Source: Gammaproteobacteria bacterium (GTDB lineage: Bacteria > Pseudomonadota > Gammaproteobacteria > GCA-001735895). From it: 64,000 bases of DNA. The stretch spans positions 86,394 through 150,393 of the forward strand of contig JABHSO010000212.1 of the NCBI GenBank assembly GCA_018669845.1, given 5' to 3'. Numbering within the stretch: the first letter of the stretch is position 1; each line of letters begins with the position of its first letter. Below are positions 49,452 through 58,890 of the stretch, piece by piece. Position numbers and translations under genes: made by a program. Under the pieces are notes generated by a model that saw only the letters and a program-made list of their open reading frames with translations, was not told the origin of the DNA and did no database searches.

Positions 49452-52400
49452 ATGAAGACGAAAAAATCATCTGCTCATTACATGCGGTCAGTGACTTTGT
49501 CACTGGGCGGACTGTTAGTGGCAGGTTCTTTAAGTTATTCACCGGAAGCTTCAGCTGCAGTGACCTGTGCACGTACCTTGAGCGCCGATGTAGTCGCCAT
49601 CGATCAGCCGATTATGTTTAATCGGATCGGTGCACAAAACATCAATTACATGGTTTATGCATTACGACGTGATGTGGTTGATTCGAATAATGTACCTTTA
49701 TCCGAAGGTGGTGTTGCAACTGCAGGACAGGTATCGATGCGTCCTGACAAGCGGCCTCGACCGTTGGTGTTACGCATGGCTGCAGGAGATTGTTTACAGG
49801 TTAATTTACAGAACCTGCTAACTTCTACGGCAAATCCATTTAATGTGGATCCGCTCATTGGGCAACCAAATCCAAACATTATGCAAATTAATGATCAGGT
49901 GGCGGGTCGTTACGTCAGTTTTCACCCGTTGGGATTACAACTGGTAAACAGTATCGCGGATGATGGTTCTTTTGTCGGTAAAAACGCGAACAGTCTACTG
50001 GCACCTGGCGCGAGCGGATCCTACACTTATTATGCCGAAGGCGAAGGTGCTTTCATGGCTTACAGCATGGCTCAGCCTCTCGGTGGTGAAGCCAGTGGCG
50101 GTAATGTGGGTGTCGGCCTGTTTGGCGTGGTCAATGTTGAGCCGGTGGGTGCCAAATTCTACCGCAGTCAGCTGAATGAAGAAGAGCTGCGCCTGGCGAC
50201 AACCGGTACCTCTGCAACTGGGCAGCCCATTATTGACTATGAAGCGCGCTATCCGAATGACTGTGGTGCCATTAATGACGTCTGGTGTAAAGAAGGTAAA
50301 GCCGATTTACCCATCGTTAACATGCTGGATGTTAATGAAATCGTGCATGTCGATATTAATGCGGTCATAGCAGGGCCGAATGCCGATGGTACATTCCCGC
50401 CATCGACTTATCCGCTGGAAAGCATCGGTGAGCGTAATCCGACTGTTCCTAATCGACTCGAAGCCTTTCGCGAATTTACCGTGGTATTTCATGATGAGCA
50501 GGCGGCCTCGCAGGCTTATCCATTGTGGTTTGGTGACCCCGTTCTAGGTCATACTCTGCATAGTGTGCGTGATTCATTCATGATCAATTACGGCAGCGGC
50601 GGTATCGGCTCAGAAATCATTTCCAATCGTCTGGGTGTAGGCCCGATGCACGATTGTCTGAACTGTGCCTACGAAGAATTCTTCCTGACTGCCTATACGG
50701 TAGGCGATGTGGCCATGCTGGTCGATATTCCCGCTAATACCGGTCTGGAAAACTGTGATCCAGCGCTGAATAACTGTGCTGCTGTCGGGCCTAAAGCCAC
50801 ACAGGCATATTTCCCTGAAGATCCCTCTAATGTGCACCACAGTTATACCGGTGATTTTGTCAAGTTTCGTAACCTGCATGCAGGTCCGAAGGAGCAACAT
50901 ATCTTCCATTTACATAACCACCAGTGGTTATTTAATGCGAATGATGATAATTCAAACTACCTGGATGCCCAGGGTATAGGCCCTGGTTCCGGTTATACCT
51001 ACGAAATCAACTTCGGCGGTTCGGGTAACCGCAATAGATCGGCGGGTGATGCGATATTCCATTGTCATTTCTATCCTCACTTTGCGCAGGGTATGTGGGA
51101 AATGTGGCGTAACCACGATGTTACTGAAACGGGTACAGTGCTGTCTGTTTCTGGTGGAACTGCTGCAGATCCTTTATTCCATACCAGCCCATTCGCATTG
51201 CAGAGTGGTTTACCGGCAGTCGGTGCGCGCGCACTACCGGATGGTGAAATCATCGCGGGTACACCTATCCCTGCCATAGTACCTTTGCCCGCCAAGGCGA
51301 TGGCACCTATGCCCGGTGAGGTTATCATTGTGGCCAAGGATGCCAATGGCGACACTATCCCTGAGTCGAGTCAGGCCAAAGTTATCGATCGTACTAAAAA
51401 CCCCGGTTACCCGTTCTGGATCGCCGGCATCGAACATACGGTCGGTCAGCGTCCTACTACGCCTCCACTGGATATGTTAACGGAGCAACAGGCGACAGCA
51501 CTTAAGGATACTCTTGACCCTCTGTGGGCTAACATGACCGCAAATCAGGCGGGTGGGTTCAATGGCGGCTTGCCACGACATACGCTGGAAGGTTATGCCG
51601 CCGGTGGTGTGTCGCAGGATGTTCAGAACCGTCTGGACTTTACCAAGATTATCACCACGGCCAAGCCGATGTATTTCCCCGAAGAGGGTACTGATCTTGA
51701 ACGGCTGGTGATGGAGTTTAATGCAGAACGTGATCATCCCAGTACCAGTGTGGGTCTCGACGGTACAGTATCGCTAGCCAGTTTTGGTACGAATGGCAAC
51801 TTGCCTTCTCCCAGTGCGCCGTATTATGAACCCTGTATGGATGATAACGGTGTTTTGTTTGAAGCCGGTCAGGCGGGCAATTTCTTTTCAGCCGATGGTG
51901 GCAAGAATATTTTGGGTACACCGGTTTTTGGTGCCAAGAATCCCCGCACCTATAAAGCGGCCAATATTCAGATCGATGCAGTATTTAACAAGGCTGGATA
52001 TCACTTTTCGCAGCAACGAATCATTACCCTGTGGGATGACGTGTTGCCGACGATCAACAAGCAACGTGCTCCAGAACCTTTTGTCATGCGTTCAAACACA
52101 TACGACTGTGTGAAATATCTGCATACCAATTTGATCCCGGAGACTTATGAACTGGATGATTACCAGGTACGTACGCCTACCGATATTATCGGTCAGCATA
52201 TCCATTTACCCAAATGGGACCTGGTGGCTAATGACGGTTCGGGTAACGGCTGGAATTATGAAGATGGCACGCTGAGTCCCGGTGCGGTGCGTGAGCGTAT
52301 TCACGCGATTAATAACTTCAACGGCCAGGCAGCTGCGCCTGTGTTAAGCGGTTTAGAGGATGCTACGGGTCAACTTCATCCTCTTGCTCACCCTTACTTC

Positions 52401-55286
52401 GGTGCAACTGATGCTGACTGGTTGGGAGCACGTACTACCATTCAACGCTGGTTTACCGATCCGGTGGTGAATGTTGAGGGTGAAGATCGTGGTCTTGGTA
52501 TCGTCTTTACCCATGACCATTATGGTCCTTCTACGCATCAGCAAATCGGTCTGTATGCGACAATTCTGGTTGAACCTGCTAATTCTAAATGGGTGCATAA
52601 CGAAACCGGTGAGGAGTTCGGAACCCGTCATGATGGAGGTCCCACCAGCTGGCAGGCTCAAATCCTGACAGATACCGATAATGATGATATAGCCGATGCC
52701 GGATTCCGTGAATTCTATTTTGAATTCAGTGATTTTCAGCAAGCCTATCAGAAAGGTGTGTACGTTGGTGCTGATGCGAATGGTAAACCGCTTGCCCATG
52801 GTATCGTAAATCCCGACCTGGTTGCTGGTGTTGCCGGAGCGGCACATGGCGGTGTTACTGCTGAGACTTTCCGTCAGTCGATCAATCCTTCATACCGCCA
52901 ACAGGCGAACGTGAATGGTCCTGATATCGTCAGGTTCCCACCAGTTTGTCCCGGTGGTGCACCACGTCCCTGTGCGGAAGCTATTACAGCGGATGATGTC
53001 GGCATGTTAGTGGTGAACTATCGTAACGAACCTATAGGGTTGCGTGTATATGATCCAGCCAAAACAGGTCCCGATGGTAAGCCCGGTATGCAGGCCGATG
53101 GATTAGGCGGTGATTTAGGTTATGCTCTGCAAACCCGTACTGACCGCGCGATTCCTGCGTTTAATACCATACTGGGTGATACACCCTATCTGGCGGCAAT
53201 GACAGGTGGTGTTCAACCGGGTGACCCGTTTACGCCAATGATCAGGACATACCCTAATGACCTGGTCAAGATCAAGATCCAGTCTGGCGCAACCGAGCAT
53301 GAGCATAACGCTACGATACACGGTGTGAAGTGGTTGCAGGGCGGTTCCGGTCATGGTGAAGCCCCCAACTCGGGCTGGAGAAATGCACAGAATGATGGTA
53401 TTTCTGAGCAGTTTACCTTTAGTTCTCCGGTCAGTTCGGACCTGAAAAGTGCGGGAGATACGGCCGATTATGCGTACTCGGTTGATGCGAGTCAGGATGG
53501 CTGGTGGTCTGGTATGTGGGGGATCATGCGTTCTTATGAAAGTTTGCAGCCTGATCTTGCCACTTTACCCAATAATACGGATCCGCGACCTGATCGTGTA
53601 ATCAATCGAACTCAGTTTGACGGGGTATGCCCAATCAATGCTCCAGTTCGTGAATACAAGATTGTCGCGATGACGGCTAACGAGTTACTGGCTAATGATC
53701 TGGGCGCCACACTGGTTCCTGTCGGTCCAGAGTCGACTCAGCATGTGGGTGGAACTGTTGATCCTGCCGGTGGAACGCTGGTATATAACAACCGTGCTAC
53801 GCAAATCCGTCAAATACAGATACCGATTGATGGACAACCGGGGCAGTTCCTGACGTTGGGTGGACAGTCTGGACCATTGCATGACCCAACCGCATTGATC
53901 TATGTGCTGGCTGATGACCTGGAGCCTGCAGGGGCAGCATGTACGGTTACCGAGCTTGGTTGTAATGTTCGACTGAAAGCACAAGCACCGGTAGAGCCTG
54001 TGGTTATACGTGCAAACGCTGGTGACTGTATGAAGGTAACCCTGCATAACCGTCTGCCAGTAGTGGCACCCGACCTGTATGGATACATCACTCTGTTACA
54101 GATGGTCACCCGTGACTTTGATAGTCCTCAGGGTATCACCACCTTTAACAATAACCTGATCCGTCCATCTACCGAGGTAGGTTTGCATCCTCAACTGGTT
54201 GAATACGACGTTACCCGCGATGACAGCGTTAACGTTGGAATCAATAAAAAACAGACCGTCAGTCGAGGTGAGAAAAAGACTTATACCTGGTATGCCGGTC
54301 ATCTGGACTATGCGAAGGCTGTGTTACCCAGATGTACCAGAGCACTGCGTAGGGCAGGGGTACTCTGTCATGGGGGAAGAACTGCACCTCGGGAAATGGT
54401 TGAGATAGCGGCCACCCCTGTCGAGTTTGGTGGTTTTAACCTCAGTCCTGCGGACAAGATCAAGCAGGGCCAGAAAGGTCTGATAGGCGCTGGTGTTATC
54501 GAGCCTGAAGGAGCTACCTGGTCTAACGATCTGGCCAGTCTTGATCGCGTCATGGATCATCAGATTGTCGCAGGTACTGCGGGTCAACGTGCGACTCGTA
54601 TGATGGCTACGGTGACCGATGGAGCGGATAACTTTAGAGATATAGCGGTTATACACCAGAAAGGTACCAACCAGCGTTTTGCGGATGGTACCGGTATACC
54701 GAATATCGCTTCTGAAGGACGCGGTATTCCAGAGGATAGCCATGACGCGGGTCAATACGCAATCGGCTATGGCTCTGAGCCCTTGTGGTTCCGTTTTGGT
54801 ATGCCAGCCGATGCACCATTTGGTAATTTTGATGGCGGTCTGGGTGGTATAACGAATTCCCATGAAACCTTCAGCAATGTCTGTTGTAGCAATGGCGGGG
54901 CAGCGACTACGGCTGATCAGAACGTGGGTGATCCAACGACGCCTGTATTCACTGCAGCTCCTGGTCAGGATCTGAAGATGAGGGTTCTGTTACCACACGG
55001 TGTTGGTCGTGGTACGACCTTCTCGCTGGATGGACATGTATGGCAGCGTGCTCCTTACGTTGAGGGTACAGTCCCATCACAGACCATTGGATATAATTGG
55101 TTGGGTATGCTGTTAGGTGCTCAGGAAAGTGTAACTCCTTATGCTCACTTTGAAATCGACCCTGTAAACGGGGCCGGTGGATTAGGTGCCATACCTGGTG
55201 ATTATCTGTACTCGGATATTGCTTCGTTCGGTAGAACAAGCGGACTTTGGGGAATCCTGCGTGTGGAGGATGTTATAGCTCCATAA
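49452..55286 (+). CDS. Giant multicopper oxidase, MnxG-like putative Mn(II) oxidase
   Basis: 1944 aa, Sec-like signal; Cu-ligand motifs QHIFHLHNHQW and GDAIFHCHFYPHFAQGMWEMW; further cupredoxin-like segments (THDHYGPSTHQQIGLYATILVEP; EHEHNATIHGVKWLQ). Confidence 0.85.
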   Translation: MKTKKSSAHYMRSVTLSLGGLLVAGSLSYSPEASAAVTCARTLSADVVAIDQPIMFNRIGAQNINYMVYALRRDVVDSNNVPLSEGGVATAGQVSMRPDKRPRPLVLRMAAGDCLQVNLQNLLTSTANPFNVDPLIGQPNPNIMQINDQVAGRYVSFHPLGLQLVNSIADDGSFVGKNANSLLAPGASGSYTYYAEGEGAFMAYSMAQPLGGEASGGNVGVGLFGVVNVEPVGAKFYRSQLNEEELRLATTGTSATGQPIIDYEARYPNDCGAINDVWCKEGKADLPIVNMLDVNEIVHVDINAVIAGPNADGTFPPSTYPLESIGERNPTVPNRLEAFREFTVVFHDEQAASQAYPLWFGDPVLGHTLHSVRDSFMINYGSGGIGSEIISNRLGVGPMHDCLNCAYEEFFLTAYTVGDVAMLVDIPANTGLENCDPALNNCAAVGPKATQAYFPEDPSNVHHSYTGDFVKFRNLHAGPKEQHIFHLHNHQWLFNANDDNSNYLDAQGIGPGSGYTYEINFGGSGNRNRSAGDAIFHCHFYPHFAQGMWEMWRNHDVTETGTVLSVSGGTAADPLFHTSPFALQSGLPAVGARALPDGEIIAGTPIPAIVPLPAKAMAPMPGEVIIVAKDANGDTIPESSQAKVIDRTKNPGYPFWIAGIEHTVGQRPTTPPLDMLTEQQATALKDTLDPLWANMTANQAGGFNGGLPRHTLEGYAAGGVSQDVQNRLDFTKIITTAKPMYFPEEGTDLERLVMEFNAERDHPSTSVGLDGTVSLASFGTNGNLPSPSAPYYEPCMDDNGVLFEAGQAGNFFSADGGKNILGTPVFGAKNPRTYKAANIQIDAVFNKAGYHFSQQRIITLWDDVLPTINKQRAPEPFVMRSNTYDCVKYLHTNLIPETYELDDYQVRTPTDIIGQHIHLPKWDLVANDGSGNGWNYEDGTLSPGAVRERIHAINNFNGQAAAPVLSGLEDATGQLHPLAHPYFGATDADWLGARTTIQRWFTDPVVNVEGEDRGLGIVFTHDHYGPSTHQQIGLYATILVEPANSKWVHNETGEEFGTRHDGGPTSWQAQILTDTDNDDIADAGFREFYFEFSDFQQAYQKGVYVGADANGKPLAHGIVNPDLVAGVAGAAHGGVTAETFRQSINPSYRQQANVNGPDIVRFPPVCPGGAPRPCAEAITADDVGMLVVNYRNEPIGLRVYDPAKTGPDGKPGMQADGLGGDLGYALQTRTDRAIPAFNTILGDTPYLAAMTGGVQPGDPFTPMIRTYPNDLVKIKIQSGATEHEHNATIHGVKWLQGGSGHGEAPNSGWRNAQNDGISEQFTFSSPVSSDLKSAGDTADYAYSVDASQDGWWSGMWGIMRSYESLQPDLATLPNNTDPRPDRVINRTQFDGVCPINAPVREYKIVAMTANELLANDLGATLVPVGPESTQHVGGTVDPAGGTLVYNNRATQIRQIQIPIDGQPGQFLTLGGQSGPLHDPTALIYVLADDLEPAGAACTVTELGCNVRLKAQAPVEPVVIRANAGDCMKVTLHNRLPVVAPDLYGYITLLQMVTRDFDSPQGITTFNNNLIRPSTEVGLHPQLVEYDVTRDDSVNVGINKKQTVSRGEKKTYTWYAGHLDYAKAVLPRCTRALRRAGVLCHGGRTAPREMVEIAATPVEFGGFNLSPADKIKQGQKGLIGAGVIEPEGATWSNDLASLDRVMDHQIVAGTAGQRATRMMATVTDGADNFRDIAVIHQKGTNQRFADGTGIPNIASEGRGIPEDSHDAGQYAIGYGSEPLWFRFGMPADAPFGNFDGGLGGITNSHETFSNVCCSNGGAATTADQNVGDPTTPVFTAAPGQDLKMRVLLPHGVGRGTTFSLDGHVWQRAPYVEGTVPSQTIGYNWLGMLLGAQESVTPYAHFEIDPVNGAGGLGAIPGDYLYSDIASFGRTSGLWGILRVEDVIAP

Positions 55287-55315
55287 TAAGAAGTTAATGT
55301 AATGTAAAAACTTAT

Positions 55316-55351
55316 CTGTGGTCGATGCGATTTCGACCACAGGTGTTTTTT
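55316..55351 (+). terminator. Rho-independent terminator after the multicopper oxidase
   Basis: CTGTGGTCGA-tgcgatt-TCGACCACAG then gtgTTTTTT. Confidence 0.85.
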
Positions 55352-55464
55352 AAATTAATAAAACTATATGGTTCTAAACAGCAATTGACTACGTGATAGA
55401 AAGATATATTTTTATTAATCTACAATTTTATAAACGCAAAAATATTAGTAAAATCTAATGGTGA

Positions 55465-57489
55465 ATGTATCTAATGATTAAAGTATCTATGAGCAATCAA
55501 ATTCAATCGCTTAGAAGCATTGTGACTAAATCACAAAAACTTGTGTTCTGTGGTTTGTTGGGATCGTTACCGATCTTTTTAAATCCATCTTTTGCTGCCG
55601 CTAGTGAATCTTTAACGACGGTTGAAAAAGGTTTGCAACTTGAACCACCCGCTATACAGACGATGGTGCGTGACGGTCTATCCATAGAATTTAAAGTATC
55701 ACCGGATAACTCGCAGGATGAGGTTATGCAAGGGAAATATGCTGATGTAGAGTTTCGTATTTCGGATGTTCAATCGGGTGAACCGGTAAAAGGGATTTAT
55801 CCTGCGGTATGGCTGGATATAGCCAAACCCTGGGAGCAACCAGATGCCGATGCTTCTATTAGCTGTAAAGAGAGAGTCCAGCTGTATATGCAGGGAATAG
55901 TGGGTGTCCGTCCACTGGTTGACCTGAATAGTTATTTCGTGCTGGTGCTAAATCAGGATGCGACCGTGTCGGTTATAGATCCGATCATCGGTGTGGGAGG
56001 GATCACCAAGCTCTACGCCAGTATTAACCTGTTGTCAGCGGGTGTGGAATGGGCGAAAACGGTCGATGAGAAATACATGTACATCAGTATGCCTGCAAAA
56101 GATAAGGTCGCGATGGTTGACCTGACAACCTTTAAGGTCACCACTAATATTGATGCAGGTGATAATCCGGTGCGCGTGGCTCTTCAGCCCGATGAAAAAT
56201 ATCTGTGGGTGGCGAATAACCATCGTGATGGCAGCAGGAGTGGCGTGTCCATTATCGATGTTGCCAATCAGAGTAAACTGAAATTTATAGCGACGGGTAG
56301 TGGTCATCACGAACTGGCATTCAGTCATGACAGTCGTTTCGCTTATGTCAGTAACCGTAATGATGGTTCTATCTCGGTAATTGATACTGAAAAACTGGAA
56401 AAAATAAAAACATTACAGGTTTCTAATCAGCCGATTGGTCTGGCTTTTTCAGAAAAAAGTGAATCGCTGTATGTGACAGATGGGCAGTCAGGGAAAATTG
56501 TCGTTATTGATATGAATTCAAATACGATTAAAAAACGTATCGATGTGAAAGTGGGTGTCGGCCCGATCGGTATTTCACAGGATGGACGCTGGGTAATAGC
56601 GGCTAACAGTGAAGAAGACGAAGTGTATACGGTTGATGCGGCCACCAATGAATTGATGCATACGCTGCCGGTCGGGCGTAAACCCTACCAGCTAGCTTTC
56701 AGCAGGGCGTTTGTGTATATCCGGTCACTGGGCTCAGAACGTGTCAGTATGATAGAACTTAACCATCTGAATGGTAATAAAAAAGTGGCGGTATCCGACT
56801 TTCAGGCAGGTTCCAATGCACCGGGTAAGATGCGTGACATCAGCCTGGCTTCTGCTATCCATGAAGCACCCGGGGAAGCAGCAGTGCTGGTGGTGAGTCC
56901 GTCTGATAACACCGTTTATTATTATATGGAAGGAATGAATGCACCAATGGGAAATTTCCGTAACTATGGTCACCGCCCACGCGCGGTACAGGTTGCAGAC
57001 CGTACACTGCGCGAAGATGAAGACGGTGTGTATCATGCCAAGGTCAGGATACCGGCTGCCGGTACTTACGATGTGGCTTTTTTGATGGAGTCTCCCAGTA
57101 TTTTACATTGTTTTAATATGACGGCTGTGCCTGATCCGACACAATTAAAACAGCTTGCTGCGGGCATCGAATTTATTGACAGAACCGGTAAAGTTAATGC
57201 GAACGAACCGGTAAAAATCAGATTTCGTTTAAAAGATCCGAAAACAGGTAAACATAACCTTAATCTCAAAGATGTCCGGGTTCGGTACTATCGGGCACCG
57301 GCCTTTGATCGAAGAGAAGAGTTTGTTCAGGACGTGGGGGAGGGTATCTATGAGCTGGAAACACAGCTGGCAAACCCGGGTGTTTATTATTTCTTCGTGA
57401 GTTCACCGTCCAGTAATCTAAAATTTGGTGATACACGGTTTCAGACTGTTCAGGTGACCCGATCTGATGCTGGCAACATGAGTAATTAA
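55465..57489 (+). CDS. YVTN-type beta-propeller protein
   Basis: Repeats YVSNRNDGSISVIDTEKLEKIKTLQVSNQPIGLAFS etc.; signal peptide; C-terminal FixH/Ig-like region. Confidence 0.8.
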   Translation: MYLMIKVSMSNQIQSLRSIVTKSQKLVFCGLLGSLPIFLNPSFAAASESLTTVEKGLQLEPPAIQTMVRDGLSIEFKVSPDNSQDEVMQGKYADVEFRISDVQSGEPVKGIYPAVWLDIAKPWEQPDADASISCKERVQLYMQGIVGVRPLVDLNSYFVLVLNQDATVSVIDPIIGVGGITKLYASINLLSAGVEWAKTVDEKYMYISMPAKDKVAMVDLTTFKVTTNIDAGDNPVRVALQPDEKYLWVANNHRDGSRSGVSIIDVANQSKLKFIATGSGHHELAFSHDSRFAYVSNRNDGSISVIDTEKLEKIKTLQVSNQPIGLAFSEKSESLYVTDGQSGKIVVIDMNSNTIKKRIDVKVGVGPIGISQDGRWVIAANSEEDEVYTVDAATNELMHTLPVGRKPYQLAFSRAFVYIRSLGSERVSMIELNHLNGNKKVAVSDFQAGSNAPGKMRDISLASAIHEAPGEAAVLVVSPSDNTVYYYMEGMNAPMGNFRNYGHRPRAVQVADRTLREDEDGVYHAKVRIPAAGTYDVAFLMESPSILHCFNMTAVPDPTQLKQLAAGIEFIDRTGKVNANEPVKIRFRLKDPKTGKHNLNLKDVRVRYYRAPAFDRREEFVQDVGEGIYELETQLANPGVYYFFVSSPSSNLKFGDTRFQTVQVTRSDAGNMSN

Positions 57490-58178
57490 TGGGAATAATT
57501 AGTATGGGAATAGTTAATGCTCACGGGGATTCATCATTGGCTTTACTGAGTTCAGCATTAAAGAATTCAGTAATAAAGATTGCAGTCATTTTTTTGATGA
57601 CGTTTCCAATGACTGCTCAAGCCTTGCAGCCGATTGATCCGCATGCGCATCATCGTCAACAGGCAGCCGCGAAAAGTAAAATGGCCATGGCTGAAATTGA
57701 GCTGTCTGATAACCTTCCCCTGTTAAACCAGTTCGGGGAACAGGTTGATCTGCGTCAGGATATTATTGGGGACAAAGTGGTGGTGGTCGGATTTGTGTAC
57801 ACCACCTGTGTCACTGTGTGCCCAGTGGTGTCCTCTATTTTTTCGCTGGTGCAGGATAAGCTGAAGGATAAAATGGATAAGGAAGTTGCGCTGGTAATGC
57901 TAACGGTTGATCCAACCAGAGATACACCGTACCGCCTGTTAAGCTATGCAAAAAAATATAATGCAAAAAAAGGATGGCACTGGTTAACTGGTGACAAAAA
58001 GCTGGTCGATAAAGTATTGAAAACATTTGGTGCCTATACCCCGCTATTTGAAGATCATCCTGCGATGGTTTTGATTGGGGATGAAACAAAATCAGAGTGG
58101 TATCGCTACTATGGATTTCCGGCTCCTGAAGTTATCCAGGCCAAGGTCGATGAGTTACTCCTGCATCGACTAAATTAG
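57489..58178 (+). CDS. SCO1/SenC family copper chaperone/redox protein
   Basis: CVTVCPVVSSIF (CxxxC), LTVDPTRDTPYRL, conserved His FEDHPAMVLIG. Confidence 0.9.
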   Translation: MGIISMGIVNAHGDSSLALLSSALKNSVIKIAVIFLMTFPMTAQALQPIDPHAHHRQQAAAKSKMAMAEIELSDNLPLLNQFGEQVDLRQDIIGDKVVVVGFVYTTCVTVCPVVSSIFSLVQDKLKDKMDKEVALVMLTVDPTRDTPYRLLSYAKKYNAKKGWHWLTGDKKLVDKVLKTFGAYTPLFEDHPAMVLIGDETKSEWYRYYGFPAPEVIQAKVDELLLHRLN

Positions 58179-58197
58179 TGTAATTAGGAATTTTAAA

Positions 58198-58890
58198 ATG
58201 TTATTTAACAAAAAGCCGCATAAAAAAAATATGAATTTAATGGATGGACTCATGCTAAAGCACTTTGCGAAGTTAAAATTTTCACTGTTAACGATGGCGG
58301 CTTTGCTGGTTAGTATGCCAGTGATATCAACGGCTACGGCCAACCCGGGGTTAATGGGGAAATCACTGACTAAAGCGAAACCGATCACTGATAGCCAGAA
58401 ACAAAAAGCAAAAAACTATTTTACGGATACAGTGTTAACCACCCAGAGTGGTGAAAAGTTGCGTTTTTATTCTGACGTTCTGGATGGACATGTGGTGATG
58501 TTGAATGTTATCTACACCAGTTGTCAGGGTGCCTGCCCAATGTTGACGCAAAAATTATCCGAAGTTAGCAAACAACTGGGTGATCAGTTTGGAAATAATA
58601 TCCGTTTTGTTTCTGTGTCCAATGATCCGGAGCGTGATACGCCGGAAGCGTTAGCAAAATTTGCCGCAAAACAGAATGTAAATATGGCTGGATGGACATT
58701 TTTAACCGGTCCGAAAGATGAGGTCGATGGCATCATCACCAAACTAGGCCTGTATACCTCTAATTTTCAGGAACATAAATCCACCATCTTAATTGGCAAT
58801 ACACGCACCGGGCACTGGAAAAAGCTGCAACCCAATTTGCCACATCAGGGAATAGCCTTGCAGTTACAGGAACTGGCTGCGGAAGGATGA
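58198..58890 (+). CDS. SCO1/SenC family protein
   Basis: CQGACPMLTQKL (CxxxC), VSNDPERDTPEAL, conserved His FQEHKSTILIG. Confidence 0.9.
   Translation: MLFNKKPHKKNMNLMDGLMLKHFAKLKFSLLTMAALLVSMPVISTATANPGLMGKSLTKAKPITDSQKQKAKNYFTDTVLTTQSGEKLRFYSDVLDGHVVMLNVIYTSCQGACPMLTQKLSEVSKQLGDQFGNNIRFVSVSNDPERDTPEALAKFAAKQNVNMAGWTFLTGPKDEVDGIITKLGLYTSNFQEHKSTILIGNTRTGHWKKLQPNLPHQGIALQLQELAAEG

Noticed and set aside
49452-55286. Many small opposite-strand and overlapping ORFs inside the oxidase gene
   Set aside because: Typical spurious ORFs within a long coding region; no signatures.
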